Counted from the stretch's first letter, positions 45,543-54,847 are shown. The stretch: DNA of 64,000 bases from Hymenobacter lapidarius (GCF_001816145.1 NZ_MDZB01000033.1:37608-101607), one strand, 5' to 3'. Program-made: numbers and translations. The notes: generated from the sequence alone by a model not told the origin.

Positions 45543-46973
45543 ATGCTCTCCGCTAGAACTCCGTCCGTCCGCGACTACTTTCCCTACCAGCCCACCGACG
45601 ACCAGTCGTTGCTGTTCACGCAGCTCGACGCTTTTCTGCGCGACGACCTGCCGGGGCGCAAGGTGTTTGTGCTGCGCGGCTACGCCGGCACCGGCAAAAC
45701 CACCGTGGTGAGTGCCCTGGTGCAATGGCTGCACAAGCTGCAGCGCAAATACACGCTGATGGCGCCCACCGGCCGCGCCGCCAAGGTGATGGCGGGTTAC
45801 GCGGGCGTGCCGGCCAGCACCATCCACAAAAAAATATACCGCCAGACCTCCGGCGCACCCAGCGAGCGGCTCAATTTCCAGCGCCAGCCCAACCGCACCG
45901 AGCAAACACTCTACATCGTGGACGAGGCCTCCATGATTTCGGACGAGAAAGCCTTCGGCGAAAGCGGGCTGCTCGACGATTTGATGGGCTTTGTGTTTGA
46001 GAAAACCAGCAACAAGCTCCTGCTCATCGGCGACACGGCCCAGCTGCCTCCCGTGGGCCAGCTCCTGAGCCCTGCCCTCGACCCCGAGCTGCTGGCCCAC
46101 CGCTTCCGGGCCACCGTGGGCAGCGTGGAGCTGCGCCAGGTAATGCGCCAGGCCCAGGCGTCGGGCATCTTGGTGAACGCGACCGAGCTGCGCGAGGAAC
46201 TGCGCGAGCAAGCGCCCAATATCCAGTTGCACACCAAAGGCTTCAACGACATCTTTAAGATGGGCGGCGACAAGCTGGAGGACGGCCTGCGCTGGGCCTA
46301 CCGCAACTTCGGGCACGAGAACACCACCATTATCTGCCGCTCCAACCGCAACGCCAACCAGTACAATCAGCTCATTCGGCGGGCTTTGTTTGATGCCGAG
46401 GAGGAGATAGAGGGCGGCGACTACCTCATGGTGGTGCGCAACAACTACTTCTGGCTGCCCAAGGACTCCGAAATCGGCTTTTTGGCCAACGGCGACTTCC
46501 TGCAAATCACCAAAATAGTGCGGCGCGAGGAAGTGTACGGTTTCCATTTTGCCCAGGCCCAGGTTCGCCTCGTGGACTACCCCGACGAGCCGGAGATTGA
46601 AGTAAAGCTGCTGCTCGACACTCTGCACACCGAAAGCCCGGCCCTGCCGTCGGACCGCAACAACGCCCTGTACACGGCCGTGAGTGAGGATTATGCGCAC
46701 CTCAAAACCAAGTCCGAGCGCTATAAGGAAATGCGCAAAGACCCGTACCTGAACGCCCTGCAAATAAAATTTGCCTACGCCCTTACGTGTCACAAAGCGC
46801 AGGGCGGTCAGTGGCAGGCCGTGTTTGTGGACCACGGCTTTCTGAAGCCCGATGAGCCCCTGGCGGGGGAATTCGCGCGCTGGCTCTACACGGCCATCAC
46901 GCGGGCTTCGGAGCGGCTGTTTCTGCTCAATTTCCAGCAAAAACTCATCGGCGACCCGCCTGAGGCCGACTGA
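45543..46973 (+). CDS. RecD-like SF1 DNA helicase / AAA ATPase
   Basis: 476 residues. Walker A GYAGTGKTT (45-53), motif Ia LMAPTGRAAKVMAGYAG, Walker B YIVDEASMIS, motif III LLIGDTAQLPPVG, and near the C-terminus the UvrD/PcrA-type motifs YALTCHKAQGGQW and LYTAITRASERLFLL. This is the short RecD2/Dda-like group of SF1B helicases working in repair or replication-fork restart. It ends the thioesterase-lipoprotein-helicase operon; no RecB/RecC partner is present. Confidence 0.88.
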   Translation: MLSARTPSVRDYFPYQPTDDQSLLFTQLDAFLRDDLPGRKVFVLRGYAGTGKTTVVSALVQWLHKLQRKYTLMAPTGRAAKVMAGYAGVPASTIHKKIYRQTSGAPSERLNFQRQPNRTEQTLYIVDEASMISDEKAFGESGLLDDLMGFVFEKTSNKLLLIGDTAQLPPVGQLLSPALDPELLAHRFRATVGSVELRQVMRQAQASGILVNATELREELREQAPNIQLHTKGFNDIFKMGGDKLEDGLRWAYRNFGHENTTIICRSNRNANQYNQLIRRALFDAEEEIEGGDYLMVVRNNYFWLPKDSEIGFLANGDFLQITKIVRREEVYGFHFAQAQVRLVDYPDEPEIEVKLLLDTLHTESPALPSDRNNALYTAVSEDYAHLKTKSERYKEMRKDPYLNALQIKFAYALTCHKAQGGQWQAVFVDHGFLKPDEPLAGEFARWLYTAITRASERLFLLNFQQKLIGDPPEAD

Positions 46974-47089
46974 GAAGCGCCTGCGCGGCACGCTAAAAAT
47001 TTTGGTGCCAAAGAATTTAAAGCGGCTGCCTGTGGTTACGGGCACAAGTTTACTGGTTTCGGGCTGGCGCCGATTAGTTTGGTCGAAAA

Positions 47090-47120
47090 TTTGCCTGACC
47101 GCCCGAAACGAGTAAATTTG
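47090..47120 (+). promoter_or_regulatory. promoter of the DUF1573 gene
   Basis: TTTG at 47090-47093, 19 bases, TAAATTTG at 47113-47120: the best consensus match in the window, 53 bases before ATG. Confidence 0.8.
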
Positions 47121-47173
47121 TTACACGCCGTTAGCGGCTCCCTCAACGTTCATACCTTACCATTTTCCTTCTC

Positions 47174-47659
47174 ATGAAAAAAACCCTGCTCCTCGCCCTG
47201 AGTCTCACCGCTGCCGCTTACTCCGCTCAGGCCCAGACTGCTGCCCCGGCGGCTGTAGGTCCCGTAGCTGGCCCGGCCATCACGTTTGAAGAGTCGAAAT
47301 TTGACTTTGGCTCCGTGGCGCAGGGTGGTACCGTTACGCACGTCTTCAAATTCAAGAACACGGGCAAAGCTCCCCTCATCGTGAACAACATTGGCGTGAG
47401 CTGCGGCTGCACCACGCCCGAGTGGACCAAAGCGCCCGTTGCCCCCGGCAAAACCGGCACCATCACCGCCCACTTCAACACCACCGGCAAATTCGGCATG
47501 CAAAACAAAGTGCTGACCGTTGAGTCGAACGCCTCGGCTGGCGCCGCCACCGTTTCGTTGGTTGGCGAAGTGAAAGAGGCTTCGGCCACTGCCAGCACCG
47601 CGCCCGCCACCAGCACCGGCGCCGCGGCACCCGCCAAGATGAAAATGAAAGTGAAGTAA
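47174..47659 (+). CDS. exported DUF1573 protein
   Basis: 161 residues. Signal peptide MKKTLLLALSLTAAAYSAQA. One DUF1573 immunoglobulin-like domain: FDFGSVAQGGTVTHVFKFKNTGKAPL, GVSCGCTTPEWTKAPVAPGKTG, and GMQNKVLTVESNA. DUF1573 domains occur widely in Bacteroidota secreted proteins, with the CGC pair possibly redox-active or metal-binding. A low-complexity Ala/Lys tail (KMKMKVK) follows. Strong promoter suggests abundant expression. Confidence 0.88.
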   Translation: MKKTLLLALSLTAAAYSAQAQTAAPAAVGPVAGPAITFEESKFDFGSVAQGGTVTHVFKFKNTGKAPLIVNNIGVSCGCTTPEWTKAPVAPGKTGTITAHFNTTGKFGMQNKVLTVESNASAGAATVSLVGEVKEASATASTAPATSTGAAAPAKMKMKVK

Positions 47660-47688
47660 GCCCCTGCGGGTTGCTTCGCTACCAAACG

Positions 47689-47727
47689 AAAAGGGCTGTC
47701 CGCAGATGCGGACAGCCCTTTTTGCTG
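47689..47727. terminator. bidirectional terminator
   Basis: AAAAGGGCTGTCCGCA (47689-47704) with TGCGGACAGCCCTTTT (47707-47722) and a following TGCTGTT; serves DUF1573 and the converging DUF423 gene. Confidence 0.85.
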
Positions 47728-47763
47728 TTGAAACCGCGCCGGACTGGCGGCAGGGCCTGTGCC

Positions 47764-48141
47764 CTACAGCTTGCGCACCGCCAGCAGCAGGCTCACCCAG
47801 CCGGCCATGAGGAGCAGGCCACCAATGGGCGCCACTGCGCCCAGCTTGGTAACGCCCGTGAAAACCAACGCGTAGAGTGACCCGCTGAACACGATGATGC
47901 CGCCCAGCCACAGCCAGCCCGTGGTGCCCAGGGACCGCAGCTCGGGGCGGGCAGCCCACAACACGCCGATGGCCAGCAACGCCAGTACGTGGTAAAACTG
48001 GTAGCGCACGGCGGTCTCGAAGGTGTCGAAGCGGCCGGTTTTTTCAAGAAAGCCGCGCAGGCTGTGGGCCCCGAAGGCGCCGATGGCCACGCCCAGACCA
48101 CCAAGCAGGCCAGCGAGTTGAATCAAAAGACGAGCAGTCAT
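47764..48141 (-). CDS. DUF423 membrane protein (YgdD-like)
   Basis: 125 residues, four helices. Opening LGGLGVAIGAFGAHSLRGFL and TAVRYQFYHVLALLAIGVLW are the family signature, then FSGSLYALVFTGVTKLGAVAPIGG. Function unknown in all species. TACCTTCG at about 48181-48188 on the minus strand could be its -7 box. Confidence 0.9.
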   Translation of the reverse strand: MTARLLIQLAGLLGGLGVAIGAFGAHSLRGFLEKTGRFDTFETAVRYQFYHVLALLAIGVLWAARPELRSLGTTGWLWLGGIIVFSGSLYALVFTGVTKLGAVAPIGGLLLMAGWVSLLLAVRKL

Positions 48142-48204
48142 AGAAAGTGGGTAACGAATTGTGAGGGCGATGATACGCCGCGAAGGTACGGCTGCCGGCC
48201 CAGC

Positions 48205-49470
48205 TCAAATTTGCCGTTTGAGGCGCACCGAGGCGGTGTGCAGGCTGCCATCGGCGCGGCGCAGCACGATAAGCAGGAGGCGCCCGTCTTCCGAATGCAG
48301 GAGGCGGTCGAGCTGGGTGAGGGTAAAGCCTTCCACGGGTAGGAAGTTGATGCTGAGCAGCTCATCTTCAACCTCCAGGCCGGCGGTGGCGGCCGGCGAC
48401 CCGGGCATGACGCGGAGCACCAGGTAGCGGCGGTACTGGGGGCCGGCCGCCAGCAGCTCAATGCCGCACATGTCGTGCTCAAACGGGTCGCGGAACTTGG
48501 AATTGGGGCGCAGCAGCATGCGCTGGTGCGGGTAATCGATGATGAGCGAGAAGCGCTTGAGTAGCTCGTAGCCAATGTTGCCGTTGCGCGGCACGTCGGT
48601 GCGGCGCTGCACATCGGCGGCATTGGGGTAGGAGGTGAGCACCGAGCGCAGGATGTAGCGCCCCAGCCGCAGCGTGGGCACCCGGCCCAGATAGCCCTGC
48701 ACAATGCCCGAGAGGCCCCGGCCCAGGTCGGTGGGCAGGCGCCGGGCCGGGGCCATCAGGCGCGGGTCCGATTCGAGCTCAATGGACAGGGCGTGGCTGG
48801 CGCCGGTGTCGAGCACCAGCTTCAGCGGCAGGGTGAGCGAGTCGGTCAGCTGCACGTCGGCGGTGAAGTAGGCCTTGTTTTTTTGCAGCGTGAGCGGCAC
48901 CGCGTCCCATTTTGTGCCGGAGGGAGCGCGGAACGTGGCCGGGTCATGCACCACCATCTGGTTGTCTTCCAGCTGCAGGGAAACCACGAAGCTGCGGAAC
49001 AGCTCGGACCCCAGAATGCCGTGAATGGGCACACCGATGTAGCCCGACAGGTTCAGGGCGTCGTCGGAGAGCACCAGCCAGGTCATGTGCGGGGCCACCA
49101 CGCCGTCGAGTTCCACCCGCACGCTGTCGGTCTGGTAGGCCAGCAGGCCCGTGTCGAGGCCGCCAGCGCCCACCACGCGGTACTGCTGCCCGTGCCGCAG
49201 CCCCAGCGAGTCGGCCAGCGTGGGGGAGGTGATGATGGACGTGTTCACGCCCGTGTCGAGCAGGAAATTGTAGGGTCCATTGCCGTTTAGCCGGGCTTTC
49301 ACCACCAGCAGGTTGCGTTGCAGCAGAATGGGAATGCGAGCCTTTTTCTGCTGGGCTTTGCTGAAGCCGAAAAGCCCCGACGCAGTGCCGGGCTGGGCGT
49401 GCGCGGACGTGCTCATTTCCCAGCAAAGGCCCAGGAAAAGGAGCAAACGCAGAACACGCGAAACAAGCAT
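48205..49470 (-). CDS. retropepsin-like aspartyl protease with PDZ domain
   Basis: 421 residues from ATG 49470. Signal peptide MLVSRVLRLLLFLGLCWEMS with cleavage near HAQPG. Two aspartyl-protease halves, each with a DTG: FLLDTGVNTSIIT (D72) and KLVLDTGASHALSIE (about 217), separated by ILGSELFRSFVV-type flap strands. A C-terminal PDZ domain (LRVMPGSPAATAGLEVEDELLSINFL) follows. Such proteins occur in many Bacteroidota; secreted or periplasmic self-processing protease is likely but unproven. Confidence 0.85.
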   Translation of the reverse strand: MLVSRVLRLLLFLGLCWEMSTSAHAQPGTASGLFGFSKAQQKKARIPILLQRNLLVVKARLNGNGPYNFLLDTGVNTSIITSPTLADSLGLRHGQQYRVVGAGGLDTGLLAYQTDSVRVELDGVVAPHMTWLVLSDDALNLSGYIGVPIHGILGSELFRSFVVSLQLEDNQMVVHDPATFRAPSGTKWDAVPLTLQKNKAYFTADVQLTDSLTLPLKLVLDTGASHALSIELESDPRLMAPARRLPTDLGRGLSGIVQGYLGRVPTLRLGRYILRSVLTSYPNAADVQRRTDVPRNGNIGYELLKRFSLIIDYPHQRMLLRPNSKFRDPFEHDMCGIELLAAGPQYRRYLVLRVMPGSPAATAGLEVEDELLSINFLPVEGFTLTQLDRLLHSEDGRLLLIVLRRADGSLHTASVRLKRQI

Positions 49471-49541
49471 AGCGAGGAAACGCAACCGAACCGGTAAATT
49501 AAGCGAAGAAGCCGCGCCTTTACCTAATACCGGCGCGCGGC

Positions 49542-50609
49542 CTACGGCTGCTCCCACGCCCCGGCGGGGTCGTAGCGCAGCCAGCCGCCCGTAATATCCA
49601 GCGGGGCCGCCACATTGTTTTGGTACAGCTGGCCCGTGCCCAGGCCCTGGGCAAAGCCGGCCACCTCGTACTGGCCGGTGAGCTGGGCCACCGCGTTCAG
49701 GCCCACGTTCGACTCCAGCGCCGATGTAATCCACCAGCCGATGCCCCGGGCCTGGGCCAGCGCCACCCAGCGGTGGGTGGCCGCGTGGCCGCCCAGCAGC
49801 GTGGGCTTGAGCACGATGAAGGCCGGCTGAATTTCATCGAGCAGGGCGGCTTGCTCGGCCGGGTCCACCACCCCAATCAGCTCCTCGTCGAGGGCAATGG
49901 GCAGGGGCGAGGTACGGGCCAGGGCCGCCAGGGCGGGGCGCTGTCCGGCCGCAATGGGCTGCTCAATGGAATGAATGTGGAAGGCAGCCAGCTGTTCCAG
50001 CTTGGCGAGGGCGTTGGCGGGGGCAAAGGCCCCGTTGGCATCCACGCGCAGCATGAGCTGGGCCGGGCCCGCCACCGCCCGGATTTCGGTGAGCAGTGCC
50101 AGCTCCGTAGCAAAGTCGAGCCCGCCAATTTTGAGTTTCAGGCACGAATAGCCGGCCGCCAGCTTCTGCCGAATCTGCTCGCGCATAAACGGCGCGTCGC
50201 CCATCCACACCAGCCCGTTGATGGGCAGCGCGGCGCGGCCCTGGCTGAAAGCGTTGGCGTAGAGCTGCCGCCGCCCGCCGCGGGCCAGGTCGAGCACGGC
50301 GGTTTCGAGGGCAAATACCAGCGACGGCAGGCCCGGACCCACAAATGCCGGAACATCGGCCGCCGCGAAGGTGGCAAATGCCCCGGCATTAAACCGGTCG
50401 CAGAGCTGCGCTACTGCGGCTGGAAATGTGGAGTCGTAATCGGGACTAAGGCCTGCTAGCGGGGCGGCCTCGCCCAGGCCGGCGGTAGCGGGAGTGGCGG
50501 CATCGGTCAGGTACAGGTACCAGGCCACGTGCTCGGCAAGGGCGCCCCGGGAAGTGCGGGCGGGGAAGTTGAAGCGCAGGGCGCGCTGCGTGTAGGTGAG
50601 GCGTAGCAT
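49542..50609 (-). CDS. menC: o-succinylbenzoate synthase
   Basis: 355 residues of the enolase superfamily. K158 and K160 (CLKLKIGG), D190 (RVDANGAF), E216 (HSIEQPI), D241 (ALDEELIG) and K268 (FIVLKPTLLGG) are the catalytic lysines and Mg ligands. It dehydrates SHCHC to o-succinylbenzoate, the step between MenD/MenH and MenE, so it complements the men cluster at the left end. A dipeptide epimerase cannot be excluded by motifs alone, but KPTLLGG favours MenC. A CATCTTTG box ends four bases before the start. Confidence 0.85.
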   Translation of the reverse strand: MLRLTYTQRALRFNFPARTSRGALAEHVAWYLYLTDAATPATAGLGEAAPLAGLSPDYDSTFPAAVAQLCDRFNAGAFATFAAADVPAFVGPGLPSLVFALETAVLDLARGGRRQLYANAFSQGRAALPINGLVWMGDAPFMREQIRQKLAAGYSCLKLKIGGLDFATELALLTEIRAVAGPAQLMLRVDANGAFAPANALAKLEQLAAFHIHSIEQPIAAGQRPALAALARTSPLPIALDEELIGVVDPAEQAALLDEIQPAFIVLKPTLLGGHAATHRWVALAQARGIGWWITSALESNVGLNAVAQLTGQYEVAGFAQGLGTGQLYQNNVAAPLDITGGWLRYDPAGAWEQP

Positions 50610-50613
50610 AGCG

Positions 50614-50621
50614 CAAAGATG
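50614..50621 (-). promoter_or_regulatory. -7-like box CATCTTTG, four bases before menC
   Basis: Same sequence and same four-base distance as at the phosphoesterase gene (40005-40012). Confidence 0.35.
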
Positions 50622-50647
50622 CGCGGCATCGCCCGCCTGGGAAGCGC

Positions 50648-50917
50648 TTACTTGCCGGCCGGGGCCGAAGTCTTGCCGCGGCGGCTTACCAGGCCGCCTT
50701 TGCGGCCGGCGTCCCGGGCTTCTTCGGCCGAGAAACGGTGGCCGCGTCCGCTGGCGTGCGATGCCTTGCCGCCTTCGCTGGCGATGCGGCGCTGGGTCTC
50801 GGGGCTCATGGCCGCAAAGCCTCTACGGCTTTTAGTACCTACCCGGTTGGCGGGACGGGTGCCACTCTTGGCAGCACCGCCGGCAGTATTGGCGATATCA
50901 GAAATTGAAGATGCCAT
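50648..50917 (-). CDS. KGG-repeat stress protein
   Basis: 89 residues from ATG 50917. SRRGFAAMSPETQRRIASEGGKASH and GHRFSAEEARDAGRKGGLVSR are two copies of the KGG (stress-induced acidophilic repeat) motif; related proteins (YciG, GsiB, con-10) are made in stationary phase or desiccation. Basic and probably unstructured. Suits a soil or air-borne, radiation- or desiccation-tolerant lifestyle, though that is inference. Confidence 0.85.
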   Translation of the reverse strand: MASSISDIANTAGGAAKSGTRPANRVGTKSRRGFAAMSPETQRRIASEGGKASHASGRGHRFSAEEARDAGRKGGLVSRRGKTSAPAGK

Positions 50918-51031
50918 TGGAATATGGAAAGAAGGTGAGGAATGGTGCAAGTGTAAGCATAATCTGTGATAATCCCATTTTTGCCCAGATGGTTAGATGT
51001 GATTTAAGCTCAAAACAAACGCAAATACCAC

Positions 51032-51061
51032 TTTGTACGGAAGAGCTTCTACGTACCTTTC
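51032..51061 (+). promoter_or_regulatory. possible egtB promoter
   Basis: TTTG at 51032-51035, 18 bases, TACCTTTC at 51054-51061 (last base off consensus), 132 bases before ATG. Confidence 0.5.
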
Positions 51062-51193
51062 GCAGGCTCACTGCGTGTTTGCAGTAGGCTGGCTCACGGC
51101 CCCGTATTTAATGCCAGTGCCCTGCAAACGCAACCTCAGCCCTGCTAACCCGGTTAGTGGTTGTGGTTGTTGTTTCCGCTCACGCCCCTGCCC

Positions 51194-52548
51194 ATGTCTT
51201 CCACTCTCGAAATTCAGTCGCCACCCCGCATTGCCCAGTCCTGGCTGGCGCGCTACCAGGCCGTGCGGGCCCAAAGTACTGCCCTGTGTGCCCCGCTGCT
51301 GCCCGAAGACACGGTGGTGCAGCCCATGATAGACGTGAGCCCGCCCAAGTGGCACCTGGCGCACACCACCTGGTTCTGGGAAACGTTTTTGCTGCAGGAG
51401 TACGCGCCCGGCTACCAGGTATTTCACCCGGAATACGCCTTTCTGTTCAACTCTTACTATAACTCGCTGGGGTCCCGCGTGAACCGGGCCGACCGGGGTA
51501 CGCTCTCGCGCCCGGCCCTGGCCGACGTGTTGGCTTACCGCAGCCACGTGGATGCCGCCCTGGCCGCGCTGCTCATGGAGCCCCACGAGCTGCCGGCCGC
51601 TTTTTTCGAGCTGCTGGAGCTGGGCCTGCAGCATGAGCAGCAGCACCAGGAACTGCTCGCTACCGACATCAAGTACATTCTCAGCACCAGTCCGTTGGCT
51701 CCGGCGTACGCTGCACCTGTGGCTGCGCTTAATGAGGAATCAAGAATGAAGAATGAAGAATTACCAGACGACAATAATTCTTCATTTCTCATTCCTCATT
51801 CTTCATTAAGCGCAGCGTCCTGGTTGCCGGTGCCCGGTGGCATTTGCACAATTGGTTTTCAGGAAGAGGGTTTTTGCTTCGATAATGAGCTGGCCGCGCA
51901 TGACGTGCTGGTGGCGCCCTTTGAGCTGCAAAACCGCCTCGTGACCAACGCCGACTACCTGGCCTTTATGGAAGCGGGTGGCTACCGCGACTTTCGCTAT
52001 TGGATGGGGGAGGGCTGGGACCTGCTCCAGGCCGAAGGGTGGGCCGCCCCGCTGTACTGGGTACAGAAGGAAGGCGGCTGGCACCGCTTCACGCACCACA
52101 GCCTGCTGGCCGTGGACCCCGCCGCGCCCGTCACCCACGTGAGCTTTTACGAGGCCGATGCCTACGCCAACTGGGCCGCGCGCGCCTGCCCACCGAGGCC
52201 GAGTGGGAAACCGCCGCCCGCCATTTCAACGCCACCACCGAGGGCGGCACCTGGCTCGAAAGCAACGCCCTGGACCCGCAGCCCCTGCCCGCCGCAGCCG
52301 ACCCCAGCGCCTGCCATCAGCTGCTGGGCGACTGCTGGGAGTGGACCTACTCGGCCTACCACGCCTACCCCGGCTACTCCCGCGCCGCCGGGGCGCTGGG
52401 CGAGTACAACGGCAAGTTTATGGTAAACCAGCTGGTGCTGCGCGGCGGCTCCTGCGCCACTCCCGAGAACCACATCCGCATCAGTTACCGGAATTTTTTC
52501 CACGCCGATAAGCGCTGGCAATTCACCGGCTTGCGCCTGGCCCGCTAA
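51194..52548 (+). pseudogene. egtB: ergothioneine synthase EgtB, frameshifted and with an in-frame palindromic insertion
   Basis: EgtB is the iron enzyme that joins hercynine to a thiol. The ATG 51194 frame gives the DinB-like domain (PPKWHLAHTTWFWETFLL, and LGLQHEQQHQELL with the HxxxHxE iron site) and most of the FGE-sulfatase domain ([27 protein letters not shown]). Near 52172-52185 it leaves the family; the next frame resumes with [27 protein letters not shown] and LRGGSCATP and ends at 52548. One G is lost from GCCGGCGCG-type sequence. A 95-base palindrome adds about 27 residues near 180-205. Pseudogene or sequencing error; egtD downstream is intact. Confidence 0.85.
51722..51816. repeat. 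palindromic element inside egtB (GAATGAAGAATGAAG type)
   Basis: Arms 51722-51763 and 51775-51816 are 42-base inverted copies with a few mismatches around an 11-base loop. Both ends read GCTGCGCTTAATGA. The reading frame stays open across it, adding an Asn/Glu/Ser-rich stretch (NEESRMKNEELPDDNNSS) that no EgtB needs. AT-rich in a GC-rich gene. Confidence 0.85.
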
Positions 52549-52611
52549 AGCGGCGGCCCAGGCGCAAGTCTCCGGACATTACTTACTTTTCCTTTCGTTT
52601 TTAGCTGCTGC

Positions 52612-53589
52612 ATGAGTTCATCTTCCACCCTAAGCCGCCCCTTGAGCGCGCTGGCCCAGCACGTGGCCACGGGCCTGCGCCAAACTCCCAAGGCGCTGTC
52701 GTCCATGTACTTTTACGACGACGCGGGCAGCCGGCTGTTCCAGCAAATCATGGCGCTGCCGGAGTATTACCCCACGCGGGCCGAGTTTGCCATTTTTGAG
52801 GAGCACGGCGCAGCCATTGCTGCGGCCCTGCGGCCAGCCGGCAACGGCCCGTTTGCGCTGGTGGAGCTCGGCGCGGGCGACGGTTCCAAAACGAAGGTGC
52901 TGCTTCGCGAGTTTTTGCGCGCCGATGCGGACTTTACTTACGCCCCGGTGGACATTTCGGCGGGGGCCATGACGGGGCTGGTCGATGGCCTGAAGCAGGA
53001 AATGCCCGGCCTGCGGGTGGCTCCGGTGGTGTCGGACTACGCCACGGCCCTGCGCCAGCTCGGCAGCCGCCCGGGCAGCAAAGGCGTGCTTTTTCTGGGG
53101 TCTAATATTGGCAATTTTGCCCCAGCCGACCGGCTGAGCTTTTTGCGGCAGCTGGCCGCGCCCCTGGCCCCGGCCGACCGCCTGCTCATCGGCTTCGACC
53201 TGCAGAAAGACCCGCGCCGCATTCGCGCTGCCTACGATGACAGCCAGGGCGTTACGGCGGCCTTCAACCTCAACCTGCTCACCCGCCTCAACCGGGAGCT
53301 GGACGCGGATTTCGACCTGGCCAGCTGGCAGCACTTCACCGATTACAACCCCCTGAGCGGCGCCGTGCGGTCTTACCTGGTGAGTACCCGGGCCCAGCAG
53401 GTGCGCATACCGGCCCTGGACGAAACCTTCCAATTCACCGCTTGGGAGGTAATTCACACCGAGAATTCGTATAAGTTTACGCTGCCTCAGATTGAGGAGT
53501 TGGCGGCCCAGGTAGGCCTGAGGGTGGTGGATACCTTCACCGATGCTGACGCCGACTTTGCCGACGTGGTGATGGCCGCGCAAGAGTAA
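52612..53589 (+). CDS. egtD: L-histidine N-alpha-methyltransferase
   Basis: 325 residues, usual length. It trimethylates histidine to hercynine with S-adenosylmethionine. The opening PKALSSMYFYDDAGSRLFQQIM and LPEYYPTRAEFAIF are the family signature; VELGAGDGSKTKVLL is the SAM site, FLGSNIGNFAPAD the second, and FTAWEVIHTENSYKF the C-terminal His-binding region. It starts 63 bases after egtB and is probably cotranscribed with it. Confidence 0.95.
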   Translation: MSSSSTLSRPLSALAQHVATGLRQTPKALSSMYFYDDAGSRLFQQIMALPEYYPTRAEFAIFEEHGAAIAAALRPAGNGPFALVELGAGDGSKTKVLLREFLRADADFTYAPVDISAGAMTGLVDGLKQEMPGLRVAPVVSDYATALRQLGSRPGSKGVLFLGSNIGNFAPADRLSFLRQLAAPLAPADRLLIGFDLQKDPRRIRAAYDDSQGVTAAFNLNLLTRLNRELDADFDLASWQHFTDYNPLSGAVRSYLVSTRAQQVRIPALDETFQFTAWEVIHTENSYKFTLPQIEELAAQVGLRVVDTFTDADADFADVVMAAQE

Positions 53590-53625
53590 CAGGGGCGGCG
53601 GCAAAGTTTTAAAGAGCAAAAAACC

Positions 53626-54741
53626 ATGGTCAGCTTAGCCTCCGGGTACGGGAATTTCGCGGTGCCTGCTGCAGCTATGGAAGCCGCTCTGGCCGTCCTG
53701 GCTGATGCCCAGCGCCCAGGCAAGCCCCTGGAAGTGAGCCCTGCGGCCGGCCTGCCTGAGCTGCGCGAAGCCCTGGCCCAGCGCTACCGGCAGCGCGGGG
53801 CTGCCAGCGTGAGTGCGGCGCAGGTCATCGTAACCAGCGGGGCCAAAACCGGGCTTTTTGCCATCCTCAGCGAGTTGCTTGCACCCGGCGGCGACGTACT
53901 GATGCCCACGCCCAACTGGTTTGGGTTTTGGGAGCTGGTGCGCCGGACCGGCAGCACGCTGCGCACCCTGCCGCTTGCAGCGGCCGATGACTACGCCCTG
54001 GCCCCGAAGGCGCTGCGGGCGGCCCTCACCCCGGATACCAAAATGCTGATTATCAGCAATCCAAACAACCCAACGGGGCGCGTGTATTCCCGGGCGGAGT
54101 GGGAGGCGGTGCTGGCCGTCACGGCAGAATTTCCGCAGCTGTGGGTGCTCAGCGATGAGATTTACGAAGGCATCAACTTCGGGCCGGAGCCGGTGCCTAC
54201 TCTACTGTCCTTTCCCGACCCGCACCAGCGGCACGTGGTGGTGAGCGGCTTCTCCAAGTCGCTGGCCCTGGCGGGGTGGGGCGTGGGCTGCGCGGTGGTG
54301 CCGCCCGCGCTGTCCCCGGCCGTGGTGGCCCGCCTGTTTGGGACCGGCGTGGCGGTTCCCGTGCCGGCGCAGGCTGCCGCCCTGGCCGCCACCCGCCAGG
54401 CCGACGCCGTTGCCGGGGCGCTGTGCGCCCAACTGGCCGGCAACCGCCGCCTGCTGCTGGATGGCCTAGCAGCATTGCCCGGCGCCGCGGTCAGCCCGAT
54501 TCCCGGGGGGACTTATTACGTTTTCGCCGATTTCACCCGCTTCCTCGACCCCCAGCTGCCGGCCGCTGCCGCTTCGGCGCAACTGGTGCAGCAGCTGGCG
54601 GCGGCCGGACTGGTGGTAGTGGACGGGGCCACGTGCGGCGCGCCGGGTTTTGCGCGCCTTTCCTACGCCGTGCCCGCGGCCGACCTTGCGCGCGCCGTGA
54701 CCATTTTGCAGCAGATGCTGGCGCCGTTGGCAGTCCGATAG
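53626..54741 (+). CDS. PLP-dependent aminotransferase, class I
   Basis: 371 residues. SGAKTGLFAILSELLAPGGDVLM, SNPNNPTGRVYS (144-155), SDEIYEGINF (176-185) and the Schiff-base Lys211 in VVSGFSKSLALAGWGVG are all in place, as in aspartate/aromatic aminotransferases of subgroup I-gamma. Substrate cannot be named. It follows egtD by 36 bases; a link to ergothioneine metabolism is possible but not shown. Confidence 0.9.
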   Translation: MVSLASGYGNFAVPAAAMEAALAVLADAQRPGKPLEVSPAAGLPELREALAQRYRQRGAASVSAAQVIVTSGAKTGLFAILSELLAPGGDVLMPTPNWFGFWELVRRTGSTLRTLPLAAADDYALAPKALRAALTPDTKMLIISNPNNPTGRVYSRAEWEAVLAVTAEFPQLWVLSDEIYEGINFGPEPVPTLLSFPDPHQRHVVVSGFSKSLALAGWGVGCAVVPPALSPAVVARLFGTGVAVPVPAQAAALAATRQADAVAGALCAQLAGNRRLLLDGLAALPGAAVSPIPGGTYYVFADFTRFLDPQLPAAAASAQLVQQLAAAGLVVVDGATCGAPGFARLSYAVPAADLARAVTILQQMLAPLAVR

Positions 54742-54818
54742 CGGGATTTTTGGAACAAAAGCACCGGGCGGAGCGCCGCCATCCATTCTCAGGGCCTCTG
54801 GAATGCGCTGTGGGGCGG

Positions 54819-54847
54819 TTGCCCGCAAGCCGGCAGCCGTACCTTTG
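54819..54847 (+). promoter_or_regulatory. promoter of the MATE gene
   Basis: TTG at 54819-54821, 18 bases, TACCTTTG at 54840-54847. It lies inside the longest open frame, so translation must start downstream, at GTG 54881. Confidence 0.6.

Noticed and set aside
45534..47045. 503-codon open frame on minus
   Set aside because: Shadow of the RecD-like helicase gene.
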